Assembly (NCBI GenBank): GCA_013146195.2 | Contig: CM028382.1 | Span: 8,812,767-8,876,766 of the forward strand | Source of the DNA: Codonopsis lanceolata | Lineage: Eukaryota; Streptophyta; Magnoliopsida; Asterales; Campanulaceae | Direction: 5' to 3' | DNA length: 64,000 bases | Part shown: one piece after another, positions 34,537-46,941 of the stretch | Layout of the letters: the number at the start of each line of letters is the position of its first letter | How positions within the stretch are numbered: position 1 is the first letter of the stretch | The notes under the pieces: model-generated | Database searches by the model: none | The model's input: the letters and a program-made list of their open reading frames with translations, nothing else | What the model was told of the DNA's origin: nothing | Translations under genes and position numbers: made by a program

Positions 34537-35123
34537 GTTTAACAAGTAGCCGCAAATACGCTAATAAACAACATCATGAAGAAGTATCAATCACGCCTGA
34601 ACGGTTATGTTTCTTGTAACATAAATATAATCATTCGACAACACATCCACTCTCAATACCATGGCTTCACATAGTCGTTCTAACATAGGCTATACAATCT
34701 GAGTTAAATCAATTCACATATTCAGGTTCTAAGTATGGAGACTCGTGACATTGAGGCATTTCATCAAACATCTGTGCTCACATAGGCTGGGGAGAAACAG
34801 AGTAAGACTCGAGTAGGTTACATGTATGGAGAGGATTGCTTCAATTAAAATCAAGCTAAGCTTACCTCGCAACTTGGATGTCGTTCCTTGCTTCTACTCG
34901 GTTGCATCTGCTCCACCGTCTCTGAAGAGATAAATTCTCTGCTTCTACTCGATTGCCTTTGCTCCACCGTCTCTGAAGAGATAAATCTTGAAAATGAAGA
35001 AGAAGGGAAGCAGATTGAGTAACGATGGGGAAGAAGGGAAGCAGATTGATGTCGTGAAATTCTTCTCCAGATACGAACGATGGGTAACGCGTGACGGCTT
35101 TGTTTTGGTGGTCAATTACAAAT
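34537..35123. other. Spacer with a 51-bp tandem duplication
   Basis: At 34891-34986 a unit beginning CTTCTACTCGGTTGC and ending CTCTGAAGAGATAAAT occurs twice (period 51). On the minus strand it would read as repeated LSLQRRWS peptide, but no protein family fits. Otherwise non-coding. Confidence 0.5.
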
Positions 35124-35126
35124 TTA

Positions 35127-35414
35127 GGCCTCGCTTGTGCGTGGTTTTGAAAACATAGCTTTTTCAAAATGCAACGTTTTTAAAACACAGTTTTATTTTA
35201 GTAAACACGTTTGGAAACTATTTCAAAACGTTATTTTTCATAACAGAGTAGTTGAAAACGCAACATATTTTTAAAACGCTACAAATTGGAGCGTTTTAAA
35301 ACGCTCCACATTTTTAAACGCTATGTTTTAAAACGCTGTATTGAAACACTTTTAAAGATAAAACGCTTTGTTTTTTACCAGCGTTTTGACCAAAACGCTC
35401 CACCAAACAAGCAC
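35127..35414. mobile_element. PIF/Harbinger-type MITE, 288 bp
   Basis: Terminal inverted repeats GGCCTCGCTTGTGCGTGG and, on the minus strand, GTGCTTGTTTGGTGGAGCG are flanked by TTA on both sides (35124-35126, 35415-35417). The interior repeats AAAACGCT / AGCGTTTT in both orientations, giving strong hairpin potential. Confidence 0.72.
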
Positions 35415-35417
35415 TTA

Positions 35418-35789
35418 GTCTTCATTCGATGTTTGGGGTTCATAGCATTATGGGGTTTTTTGTCCAAAGCATTTGATAGATATACTTGTTTGGCCTTAAT
35501 AAAATATGATAAATTGACTTGTTTGACCTTATATTAATTGTGTATGGTTTATTAGGTTTAGGGGTACTTTTGTCAAATTTAGGGGCACTTTTTTCTATCA
35601 ATTAAATTGTAAGAAACAAGCTTAACTTTTAGAGTAAGAGAGATGGAGAACATCAATTACAGAGAAGGAGATGGAGAGATCAAGAGTTGGGGAGATCGGT
35701 TAAAGGGCTGCCCACACAATTTTTTGGTTAAAAGTAGGAATTTTACTAGAGTAACCTAATTTAAAGTTTTGGTTAGGTATTAGATGAAG
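35418..35789. other. AT-rich spacer leading into the ~140-bp array
   Basis: Non-coding. It contains ACCTAA and TTAGGT words near 35753 and 35772 and a CTAG at 35744, but no clear element end. Confidence 0.35.
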
Positions 35790-36166
35790 GATATTTGAGT
35801 AAAATTATTTTTACGTTTATTGCCCTTAATTAAATAATGGATGATGTATTAAGTTAAGGGGTAGACTTGTCAATCTATTAATTTGTAAGAGACATCTTAG
35901 TCTTTTATAAGTAGTATAGATATAGATTTGAGTAAAATTATTTTTACGTTTATTGCCCTTAATTAAATAATGGATGATGTATTAAGTCAAGGGGTAGACT
36001 TGTCAATCTATTAATTTGTAAGAGACATCTTAGCCTTTTATAAGTAGTATAGATTATATTATATTATTATAAGTAGTATAGACGATTAGGTATTAGATGA
36101 AGGATATTTGAGTAAAATTATTTTTACGTTTATTGCCCTTAGTTAAATAATGGATGATGTATTAAG
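35790..36166. repeat. Left block of ~140-bp tandem array
   Basis: About three copies of a unit running TTTGAGTAAAATTATTTTTA, CGTTTATTGCCCTTAATTAA, ATGGATGATGTATTAAGTCA, GGGGTAGACTTGTCCATC, TTTGTAAGAGACATCTTAGC, TTATAAGTAGTATAGAT. The third copy is interrupted at TTAAG (36162-36166) by a solo LTR. Confidence 0.88.
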
Positions 36167-37418
36167 TGATACGGCGTCAAAAACTACAACACTGCCAAAT
36201 CTGTTCCAGCTTTTTGGAATCAGTCCTTGGCCGAATGTTTGCTTCCACAAACGGTCCCAAGCCCTCTAACAAACTGCTCAATGGTGAAAAGAACTTTCCC
36301 TTATAAATTAACCCAACTCCTAACCTTTATTGGTCACCTTTTAATGTACTAGAACCTGCCCAAGCCAATTCACGTACACTCTCCTTATTCTGCCCACGAA
36401 CAGCCCAAACATTGTCCGAAAACTCCCTACTAATCTATTTATAAACTAAACAATTATTCCCAGCTTTTAGACTTCCCAAGCCGCCCCAAATATCCTCCAA
36501 ATTCAGCCACGAAAACTGTTCAGAAACCCTTTCTAAAACAACCCTTAATATAGCCTAGTAACACCAATTTTGAACAGCCAAAAATCTGCCCAAAACTACA
36601 CGAGCAAGCTGTCCCAACACGAGTCCAGAACAGCCCCGTAACAGCCCTGAATACACGCACAATAACAGCACAAAATAAAGAACGGATAGGCGGACTCACC
36701 GGTCGAACTTCACTCGCTCGACGTAAAGAAATATGACGAACAATCTATCATGGCTTCACTCACCAAGCTAGATTGATTTGATTTTAAAAAGAACAAACTT
36801 GTTCTTCAAGAAGAGTCTTCTTCAAAACCACAAAATAACATGCCGTTCAACTGAAGAAATTCTGCCTTTAAAAGGCTTACAAATATGAATCCTAACTAGA
36901 CTAAAAAACATAAAGAAATCCTAATCTAATTCAAAAATAATAATAATAATAATTCTTATCCTAACAAGAGGCTAGTTTCTACTGGACAGTAATTCCAAGA
37001 AGTCCTATTCTATTGGCAAGTTCAATAAACTACTTAACTTAATCGGGACTCTCATGGCTTAGACAATCCCAACCACAACACAACTCGGCTGCCACCCATT
37101 TCCATTCCCATGCAAGTCGTGTCGTGCATGCCTTCTAACTCCCTCGTCCAAGCTTTCTTTCTTCGAGCCCAACCCAAACATTTTAAAGAGACTTGACTTG
37201 TTGTAATACCCGTGCTCTTCTTTTATCTTAAAACAACCTCTGTCTGTGTTGTTACCGAGTCCAGCCATCTTACACCATATACTCGTGCCTTCCTCGCCCA
37301 TACTCGTGTCTTTCTCAGAGTCCGTGAGCCAATGCGTCCAACCTTGGTTGCAGCCCACTTCGTTCCCTCCCTACTAACCTTGTCTTTATCGTGAACCTCC
37401 TCATCCCAACGCGTATCA
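36167..37418 (+). mobile_element. Solo LTR with 5-bp target-site duplication
   Basis: A 1252-bp insertion in the tandem array starts TGATACGGCGTC and ends ACGCGTATCA, so it begins TG, ends CA and has short inverted termini (TGATACG/CGTATCA). The array sequence TTAAG is duplicated at both sides (36162-36166, 37419-37423), and the unit continues in register after it (TTAAGTCAAGGGGTAG). This is the footprint of an LTR retrotransposon reduced to one LTR by recombination. No internal domain or second LTR is present. The orientation given is arbitrary. Confidence 0.8.
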
Positions 37419-37679
37419 TTAAGTCAAGGGGTAGACTTGTCCATCTATTAATTTATAAGAGACATCTTAGCTTTTATTTTTACGTTTATTTCCCTTAATT
37501 AAATAATGGATGATGTATTGATGTATTAAGTCAAGGGGTCGACTTGTCCATCTATTGATTTGTAAGAGACATCTTAGCCTTTTATAAGTAGTATAGATAT
37601 AGATTTGAGTAAAATTTTACGTTTATTACCCTTAATTAAATAATGGATTATGTATTAAGTCAAGGGGTAAATTTGTCCA
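37419..37679. repeat. ~140-bp tandem array, middle block
   Basis: Continuation of the same array, about two units. It is cut at GGTAAATTTGTCCA by the Tekay-type LTR at 37680. Confidence 0.85.
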
Positions 37680-40600
37680 TGTAATAGCCCGACCCGGACT
37701 CCAATGCGAAATCCCAAGGTCGTGCCGTTAAGACAGGCTAAAAGACGGACAAGCACCTGCTAAGCATAATGGTACGAGTCAAAAGATGAGCTATCAAGCT
37801 CGAATAGGAAGGTAAAGCCATAACGGCAATACAGAACACCCAAAACAAAACAACTAAAATCTGCGGAAGCAAATCATAAGTGGAACCCAAGCCTTTAATC
37901 CTAAACAAAGGAACGCAAGGCTGAGAGACGACTATCTCTCGACAAATCTACGACTCGCGTGACACAACATTGCGCACGGGCAACAAACCATCGACAAACC
38001 TAAGGCCGGCGAATCAACAAAATACCAACCTGATAAACAACAACTCGACGGCTATAACATGCCGGAGGGACAAGTCAACTAAAAGAATAAGAGATTAAAT
38101 ACTAACAACTAAACCCAAGTCTCTCGACTAATGTTGTCGGAGATGACAATACCTACAGTACAAGAATGAGTGAGCTAAAGCATGCTCGAATAAACAAAGG
38201 AAACAACTCTTAAGAGATACAACAACCGACCTAACAAGTCGGCTCCCAAAATAATACGACGATAAATACTAACATAACTACCCAAGTAAAGTTTACATAA
38301 CTTTACATCCGTGTCTCACGAGATACATAATGACAATAATAATAAAATCTCCAAGCTTAAAGCTCTAAGACCACCCGCTATCCAACAAGCACCTAAGTCG
38401 CAACGCCGCACTAACGAGCTTATCGCACAAACTAAGGAAAACAAACACACGAAATGAGTCATAATGACCCAGTAAGTTACTAAATGCAATTGTATGGCAT
38501 AGCATGGCGTGGCATGGCATAATGCACAAGCATGTATAAAATCATGGCATCTTAATAGTATACCAACAATAATCATGTACAACCAGAATATGGGCCTAGT
38601 CCTCAATAATAAAACCATGGGTCTAACCCTCAAATGATCACAAATTTGCACTTAGCACGTTATTCACATAAGTGCGAGTATTAAACATCACAATAGAATA
38701 TGTTATGGGCCCGGCCGCTACGTAGCTCCTGCAAGAAAAACACTGTTACCCAATATCGTGACTACGATGCTCGTGTTCAAGATCGATATACCGAACTCCG
38801 CCGGCTGATAGCAGCCTATGTCGCACGTATTGTTACGGCAAATGGGCTACTTCCCCATTGCGACCTACAATGGAGGGGTGTGTGAGGTCCCAGGTACGAC
38901 GATCCATAGTGAATACGAATCTGACGATTCGTATAGGCGATGTATCGTCCCACCCTGACATAAAAATCAAACCAAATAGTGCCAGCTGGACTTAATGCAA
39001 TGCACAAGTAGATGTTTACTCGTAAAGACCAAATAAGGATCAGATTCGACAAGAGCGAACCCGTCCGACCAAATGCTCAAGTATGTATTTACTCAATATA
39101 AACAAATAAGGAATGAATTCGACAAGAGCGAACTCATCTGACCAAATAGATTATTATTCTCTACCATAAATCAAGTCAAGGCAAATACATTGCTCACAGC
39201 CAATTAATCTTAAAAGATCTCAAGTCACCAACTAAATCAAGAATAGTATAAACCCACCGAGAATCATATTATGAGGTCTATAATAGACCTCTACTTGAAA
39301 TCAAACCAAAGACTACACCGTAGTCATAACCCACAAGTACGTTCATATGCAACCGATCAATTTTCCCCAAAAGTGAGAACTCACTCAACAATTATTTTTT
39401 TCAACCATACTCGAGACCATAGGTTGGTCTTTAACGTACCGTGCTCTCCCGAGCACGCTCTAAATAATTCCCCTAATAAATCTCTACAACATAGGTGTCT
39501 CTATTGGACACAAATCGAGATGCTCGGGTGCTCACCATCATAACCAACCAAAACCCGAACATCGTAGGAATTCATCCCAACGGTTATTAGCATGTTATTG
39601 AACTTGTAACGACTCTGTTGAGTCTTAGAACTACATTTCATTATTTATATATCATAAATCCCCAATTTACACTCCATAAATCCCAACATTATCATCCTCT
39701 TCAATTTATAACAAATTCCAAAATAATTCGGGCTTGATTCCCAAGCCCTAAAATTCATAAAAATCTTAACAAAGGGATAACCCATTACTCCCAACACACA
39801 ACATCATTCAAATCATCCTACACATTAATACCCACTTTAATTAACAACAATTCCTCCAATAATTCGGGCTTGATTATCAAGCCCTAAAATTCATAAAACA
39901 AAACATAATCATATACCCTTCTTATAATTCACATAATTTCAATTAAATGGTCATACTCATGATATCTAGTGAGATTACACATCCAAAGTCCCAAACTTAG
40001 GCATACTTTCATAATAAACCCAAATAAAATATAAACATGATTTCTAGCATGCTCACAATACTAGAAACACAAGATGAAGAGTAACAATATACTTCAACAA
40101 TCATATAAGTCATCCTACATATGCTTTTAACAAGTTCACATGCTCAAATCACAAGTAAAAATAAAATCATCACAAAGCAAGTATGTGTACTCATTGACCT
40201 CAAATAGCATAGAGTTTGTTTTCCTTAGGATCAATGAGTACAAAATCAAAAGAAGAAGAAGTAACTTACTTGTATTCCACACCCAAGAAAGCAATGAAGA
40301 AAACTATTCGGTTGAAAGTGATCTACTCTTCAAGCTCTACACTTTTTATGGAGGTGGCTTGAGCAAATGGAGGATGGATCATGGAGGATGAAGATGAGAG
40401 CTTCAAGAAGCCATGGGAGAACTTGAGAGAAGAGGAATCCCGTTTTTGGAGAGTGAAGGAGAGAAATGAGGGTCAACTCTTCAGATTGTGGCTTATATTT
40501 GTTTAAAAACTGAGTGGGACAAGTGTCAAGGTAATGTGGTTGATAAATATATGATTTTGGTAGCTTAATTATTCACTAAAAGTCTCTTAATCCACTCTTA

Positions 40601-41536
40601 AAACTTGTTAGAGGTGTTAGGGTATAAGTAAGGAGGGTTAGGGAGGTTTAAGTGGGGTTTAGAAAAGGTTTTGAATAGGTGTTTAGGAACAAAAATCGTA
40701 AAACAGCAAAACAGAGAAAAATTCTGTTGGTGACTCCAGTACTTGAGGCGGGCGCCTCACATAAGACCAGGCGGGCGCCTGGACTTCTGCAAGCTTAAGT
40801 TCATTTTGCAATGCTCTCAGCATTGTCCCGCGAGTGGTGATCGAATGCGATGGTCCAGCCCCTCAACTTGGTCTAAACATGTCCTAAATGGTCCCAAACT
40901 CATGGGCAACCATTCTAAGGTCTAACCCAACTCAAAACAAGTCGGAAACACACCGAACAACTCCCGAAACAACTCGGAGCGAAACCGGAAGAGGTGCAAC
41001 AACGCAACCTGAACGACGAATGAACTAGCAATTGAACGAGCAATGAAAGGGGACTTTTAAGGCAAGTCTAAGGGCTAATAAAGAAGCTTAAATACTTCTA
41101 GGAAGTTGAACAACAACTAGGGAAATAAGAGTCCCAAAGGAGAGACGATTACGCGACTCGATTCCCGAACTACGCGATAGAGAAGAGCACTATCTCCAAA
41201 GCTTCCAAATCATCGATAGACTTAAGGAACACCTCCAACTTGAAGTCTAATACATCTAAACATGTTAATCAATCATCATATAAAGGTCTAGGACCAAACG
41301 AACATAAAAGCAAGCAAACCCTCAATCGCGTCGCATTCGGACTATCGTCGATCGTCGAGTCACGACTTGTGACTTTAGCAAGTCAACAACTATATGGAGT
41401 CTCTTAATAATGTTTTGGTCTTAATATGTTCTCTCATACACATCTAGACCCTCTCGCAAACCAAACATACTGTCAACAAGGAAGAAGTGCAAGTACGGCA
41501 CGTAAACCGAGCTAACCAAGGGAGCGGGGTGCCACA
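37680..41536 (-). repeat. 3' LTR of a Tekay-type (chromovirus) element, 3.86 kb
   Basis: Read on the minus strand it starts TGTGGCACCCCGCTCCC at 41536 and ends GGGCTATTACA at 37680. On the same strand just before the start stands GACGAATTCTTTTTAAGGTG then GAGAGAG, the familiar end of the chromovirus internal region and its polypurine tract. The first 1.5 kb on the plus strand (37680-39191) is repeated almost exactly at 44159-45668. It contains the inverse of TACTGGGTCATTATGACTCA (38451-38475). No ORF of note lies in it. Confidence 0.78.
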
Positions 41537-43132
41537 CTCTCTCCACCTTAAAAAGAATTCGTCCCGAATTCTAAATCATGATACAAACCAACATTAGGTC
41601 CACACTCAACCATAATACGCACGAGGTTCAAACTCTAATAATCCAAATTCAAAAGTTAACACACTCTCAATAGACACAACAACATCAACACTAACGATTG
41701 AAAATAGCATGACTCATACTTGGGTCACGGATACACATACAAACGACACTATGCCAACCAAGTAGGCAAAATCCCAAACTTCAACATAAGAACACATTCA
41801 ACTACCGAAACTATTCGTTTCGGGGCACAACATGAAATTCAATCACAAAAGATTCCAAGTTAAAATAAATAGTAATTGCCTATGGAGCAATTTGCAAATT
41901 AGAGATAATCAAGTCAGCATTTCAAACCATGTAAATCATACTCACGATTTTCCCATCGTGGGTGAGAACATATAAGAGCACATTAATGAAATGTTTTGAA
42001 AATTCATTCCATTTCAGTCCATTCCATTATGTAACGGGTATAGTCAATTTCTAACTTAATTCTTACCAATCCTAGTCCAACGACGAATACCTTTTGCTCA
42101 CCAATTCAGGGTACCTACTGAATTAGCTTCAAAAGTTTCCGTCGTAAGGATGCGAAGGTTCATGAATAAAAAGTTTTAAGCATCCTTCAAACAGTCCCCT
42201 ATACTAATGAAATGAATGAACAGGAGATAATAATTATAAAATGAGAATTTAGTATACTACAATGTAAATGCATCAAGTTGGTGTTTCCTACAACTAATGC
42301 ACATAATTGAATAAAATTAAGCCAAGTAACAAGGTCTATTACGTTGGCAAACAACAATCATAGCTATCACAAAACTCGTGTACCTAGTACACTCAACCAA
42401 GACAACTCGCTAGGAATCACAAGGAATCGACACGTCTACCGATACTCGTAACACCTATACTCCGCAAGACTATCCTTACTTAAGCTCTAGACCAAGTCTA
42501 CAACCAATACACACTCTAAGCATCCTATCACAACGTTAATTTCTCAATACTCGCGGCGAGGCGTCAATCTCTCCCGTGCAGCTGAAATCAACCGATAAAT
42601 CGCAGCGCTTAACCTTCGCACTAATCGAGTGTATTCTACTCGCATAATAACCACTAACAATAATATAGTATTATATTATTCATTACATATAGCATATCTT
42701 TATAGAATATACAAACATCATACCAAACCGATAAGTATCAATATACAATTCATACTTCGTATATATACATACTATGGCCTTTATATATAACCACACAAAA
42801 CCACAACTCTATATATAACATAGTCTTATATATATAGACTAAACAAGAATCCATACACAACGTACGATTACCTACCGGTAATTTACAAAACGAACCATAT
42901 CATATATCGATCTCAGGTTGGGGTATTATTCCCGATCGAGCAAATAACCAATATTACACAATACACCATGTAATGTATGTATGAATGCACATGAGCTACC
43001 GATTTAATCGCATACTCATAATAACGATAATAGTAACGACGATATAATATATACATATATACAAGAATGTACCTTCCTATTTCTGATAGGTTTCAAAACT
43101 CCACAATGGCCAACCGCCACGCGCGCACTGCC
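41537..43132 (-). mobile_element. Non-coding interior of the Tekay-type element (pol absent)
   Basis: Between the gag stop and the polypurine tract, about 1.6 kb carry no PR, RT, RNase H, IN or chromodomain remnant on either strand. The stretch is AT-rich, with TATA-rich microsatellite-like parts at 42660-42900. Only the last bases before the LTR keep the chromovirus signature. So pol has been replaced or lost rather than merely mutated. Confidence 0.6.
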
Positions 43133-44047
43133 TCAAACTCTAGGTTGACCGTCACCATCTCTCTTGGTGCCACTGGATTGTTGACTAGTACTCCCAGACT
43201 GACTAACTCTCCTCCTCGGGCAATCTTTACGAACATGATCGCCGCCACAAACAAAGCATTTTCCTGTTGTACCCCAGCACCTATCCTCGGTGTGTCCTAT
43301 TTTCTTACAAAAGTTACATGTCAACTCGTCACCTCGTCGTCTCCGTCTAGAGGTAGAAGTAGCAATCCTAATAGTCTCCGAGGTTCTCTCTCGAGCATAA
43401 TCCTCGATATCCATCTCCATCGCATGTGCACGATCCACAGCCCCTTGGTAATCCGTAAGCTGTAATGGAATAAGCTGCCTACGATATTTCGTCCTCAAGC
43501 CTTTCACAAACCTCTCGGTCTTCCTAGCCTCATCCGGTACCAGTACAAGTAACCGCTGAGCCGCCTCGCAAACTTTGTTGAATACCGAGCCACGGTCATG
43601 TCTCCTTGTTCTAACACTAGAATTCCATCTCTTCTTTCTCGAATTACTACCGGACTAAACCGTACCATAAACTCCTTGACAAAGTTCTCCCACACTCGAG
43701 GCACTCCATGCCGTCTCTAACGATCTCGTAATTCAAACCACCAATGCTCGGCCGCACCATCCAATCTAAACACCGCTAAGGTCACCATTTCTTGATGTAC
43801 AACCCAAAACTGCAAAGATCTTCTCCATGCTTTCCAGCCAATGTTTTACCTTAGTAGTATCCGGCTTTCCATCAAAACTTTCCAGTTTCAACTTCAAGAA
43901 CCTTGCAAGAACAGTAGAATCGTCTTTCAATCCAAACATCTGTTGAGGAGTTACACGCGAATCATTAACGTTCTCTCCCCTCTCGTCGCAACGAGTTGTA
44001 TCCGAATCGCATCTGCTAGAACTAGCCCCACGCCAAGTTTCTGACAT
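43133..44047 (-). pseudogene. gag: gag of the Tekay-type element (two frameshifts, one stop)
   Basis: Capsid and nucleocapsid remnant read from the ATG at 44047, 111 bp from the LTR. Blocks: LARFLKLKLESFDGKPDTTK and HWLESMEKIFAVLGC; a frameshift near 43800; MVTLAVFRLDGAAEHWWFEL, then an in-frame stop; VWENFVKEFMVRFSPVVIRE, LEQGDMTVARYSTKF; a second frameshift near 43545; LVLVPDEARKTERFVKGLRT. Two zinc knuckles follow, CNFCKKIGHTEDRC (C-x2-C-x4-H-x4-C) and CFVCGGDHVRKDC. It ends with a stop at 43133-43135 in a Gly/Ser/Gln-rich tail, instead of running on into a protease. Confidence 0.82.
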
Positions 44048-44143
44048 AATACGCCTACAAAGAACACTCAGCGTTAATAACTCAACAATAAACTCAACCC
44101 AAACTAGGCCAAGGAACCTATCCTGGCGAAATAGTTAACCTAT

Positions 44144-44155
44144 AGCTTTGATACC
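44144..44155 (-). other. Primer-binding site (initiator-Met tRNA type)
   Basis: Minus strand TGGTATCAAAGC starts 3 bases after the LTR end. It differs by one base from the common plant PBS TGGTATCAGAGC, complementary to initiator methionine tRNA. It fixes the orientation of the element as minus. Confidence 0.8.
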
Positions 44156-44158
44156 AAG

Positions 44159-45668
44159 TGTAACAGCCCGACCCGGACTCCAATGCGAAATCCCAAGGTC
44201 GTGCCGTTAAGACAGGCTAAAAGACGGACAAGCACCTGCTAAGCATAATGGTACGAGTCAAAAGATGAGCTATCAAGCTCGAATAGGAAGGTAAAGCCAT
44301 AACGGCAATACAGAACACCCAAAAAAAAACAACTAAAATCTGCGGAAGCAAATCATAAGTGGAACCCAAGCCTTTAATCCTAAACAAAGGAACGCAAGGC
44401 TGAGAGACGACTATCTCTCGACAAATCTACGACTCGCGTGACGCAACATTGCGCACGGGCAACAAACCATCGGCAAACCTAAGGCCGGCGAATCAACAAA
44501 ATACCAACCTGATAAACAACAACTCGACGGCTATAACATGCCGGAGGGACAAGTCAACTAAAAGAATAAGAGATTAAATACTAACAACTAAACCCAAGTC
44601 TCTCGACTAATGTTGTCGGAGATGACAATACCTACAGTACAAGAATGAGTGAGCTAAAGCATGCTCGAATAAACAAAGGAAACAACTCTTAAGAGATACA
44701 ACAGCTCGACCTAACAAGTCGGCTCCCAAAATAATACGACAGATAAATACTAACATAACTACCCAAGTAAAGTTTACATAACTTTACATCCGTGTCTCAC
44801 GAGATACATAATGACAATAATAATAAAATCTCCAAGCTTAAAGCTCGGAAGACCACCTGCTATCCAACAAGCACCCGAAGCTGCAACGCGCACTAACGAG
44901 CTTACTGCACAAACTAAGGAAAACAAACACACGAAATGAGTCATAATGACCCAGTAAGTTACTAAATGCAATTGTATGGCATAGCATGGCGTGGCATGGC
45001 ATAATGCACAAGCATGTATAAAATCATGGCATCTTAATAGTATACCAACAATAATCATGTACAACCAGAATATGGGCCTAGTCCTCAATAATAAAACCAT
45101 GGGTCTAACCCTCAAATGATCACAAATTTGCACTTAGCACGTTATTCACATAAGTGCGAGTATTAAACATCACAATAGAATATGTTATGGGCCCGCCGCT
45201 ACGTAGCTCTGCAAGAAAAACACGTTACCCAATATCGTGACTACGATGCTCGTGTCTTCGCATCGATATACCGAACTCCGCCGGCCGATAGCGGACGTGC
45301 GCACGTATTGTTACGGCAAAGGGGCTACTTCCCCATTGCGGCCTACAATGGAGGGGTGTGTGAGGTCCCAGGTACGGCGATCCATAGCGAATACGAATCT
45401 GACGATTCGTATAGGCGATGTATTGTCCCACCCTGACATAAAAATCAAACCAAATAGTGCCAGCTGGACTTAATGCAATGCACAAGTAGATGTTTACTCG
45501 TAAAGACCAAATAAGGATCAGATTCGACAAGAGCGAACCCGTCCGACCAAATGCTCAAGTATGTATTTACTCAATATAAACAAATAAGGAATGAATTCGA
45601 CAAGAGCGAACTCATCCGACCAAATAGATTATTATTCTCTACCATAAATCAAGTCAAGGCAAATACAT
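44159..45668 (-). repeat. Truncated 5' LTR of the Tekay-type element
   Basis: Nearly identical to 37680-39191 for 1.51 kb, then homology ends abruptly after GGCAAATACATT. The remaining ~2.35 kb of LTR is missing; a different, inversely oriented LTR piece follows. Most differences between the two copies fall in a few short patches (near 44700, 44846-44905, 45193-45300). Confidence 0.8.
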
Positions 45669-46941
45669 TATTATATGAGAGATTTGATGTGTATATATAT
45701 AGATATGCACACTTATACATGATGATTGTATGAGAGATTTGATATGTATATGTAGAGATATACATAATTATATATGAGATATTTATGAGAGATTTGATAT
45801 GTATATATAGAAATATGCATACTGATATAGGTGTATATATAAAAATATGCACCCTTACACGTGATGATTATATGAATAGCTTGATTAGTATATATGATGA
45901 TATATATATACTTGCATATGATGTTTTGTGGGAACTACCTTCTAATTCATTTGATTTGTGTTTGAACAGGGAATTATACCCTGGTTCATTTGGACGGTTT
46001 AGTAAGTGAGAAGAAATGAATATCTTGTGGAGTATCGAAATGATACGACGCCTCTTCACGGGTTTTTCTGTCATTTATAAATGACACCATGGTTATGTTT
46101 ATGTTACATAATTATATGTTGCATATATATTGTGGGAGCGTACTGGGTCATTATGACTCATCGCGTACTTGTTTTTTAGTTGCAGTAACTGATCGTTGCA
46201 CTGAGGTCGAGTAGATCGTGACTGTAGCATGGCGCAGCTGGTCGATAGACTGAGGTTAGACCGTGTGGTTCGTGTTTGTAGCAACCGACTTTCCCGAGTA
46301 GTAGCTTGTGGAGTCTTGTTCCTTTTTAGCATTGTCATTGATTTAATGTACTTTGCTATTCTTGTGAGATCGGTATTTTGTAAAGTTATTTAGACTTTAC
46401 AGTCGGGTATATACTTGGGTATTTGTGTTAGTTCTTTCTTGGGCCGACGTGTTGTGTCGTGCCTTGTTCGTGGTTTCGTATTTATTTCAGTTGTCTCCCG
46501 GGCACTTATAGCTTTGGGGTATTTCTTTTTCCTACTTATTATAGTTGTTGGTTGACCCCGGTATGCTTTAGCCGTTGGGTAATTGATATATCAGGTTGGT
46601 TTTTTGTTGAAACGTCGGCCTGGAGTGCCGATGGTTTGATTAGCGTCTGCATTGTTGCGGCACGCGAGTTTTGTTTTTCCTCCTTTGAGAGATAATGTCT
46701 CTCTTGGTTTCATCGTCGTTGGTTTCGAGCTTCATAGCTTGGGACTTCTTTCCTATATTGCTTCCGCTGATTCGATTTTTGAAATACCGTATTTTAGTGC
46801 GGTGTTATGTTCATGTTTAGAGCGAGTTTGCTCGACTGTTTGACTAGCACTACTTTTTAACAAGTGCTTGTCCTCTTCTTAAGTTATTTCCAGCGGCACG
46901 ACCTTGGGATTTCGTGTTGGAATCCGGGTCGGGTCGTCACA
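45669..46941 (+). repeat. Partial LTR of a related Tekay-type family, opposite orientation
   Basis: Reads sense on the plus strand and ends GGGTCGGGTCGTCACA, the inverse of the TGTAACAGCCCGACCC end at 44159. It contains TACTGGGTCATTATGACTCA (46142-46161) as the other LTRs do in inverse. Outside these anchors it differs strongly from 44159-45668, so it comes from another subfamily and not from a simple inversion. The start has short TATA-rich tandem words (GAGAGATTTGATATGTATAT several times, 45677-45830). Confidence 0.65.

Noticed and set aside
29446..34545. Target-site duplication of the LINE
   Set aside because: Sequence after the A-run (GTTTAACAAGTAG) is not found before 29461; no duplication could be assigned.
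37059..37358. Minus-strand ORF of 99 codons inside the solo LTR
   Set aside because: No domain; lies in LTR sequence with clear TG/CA borders and target duplication.
38316..39052. Minus-strand ORFs in the Tekay LTR, repeated at 44774-45530
   Set aside because: Present in both LTR copies with different frames; LTR sequence, not a gene.
43067..43465. 132-codon plus-strand ORF opposite the Tekay gag
   Set aside because: Antisense shadow of the zinc-knuckle region; composition only mirrors the gag codons.
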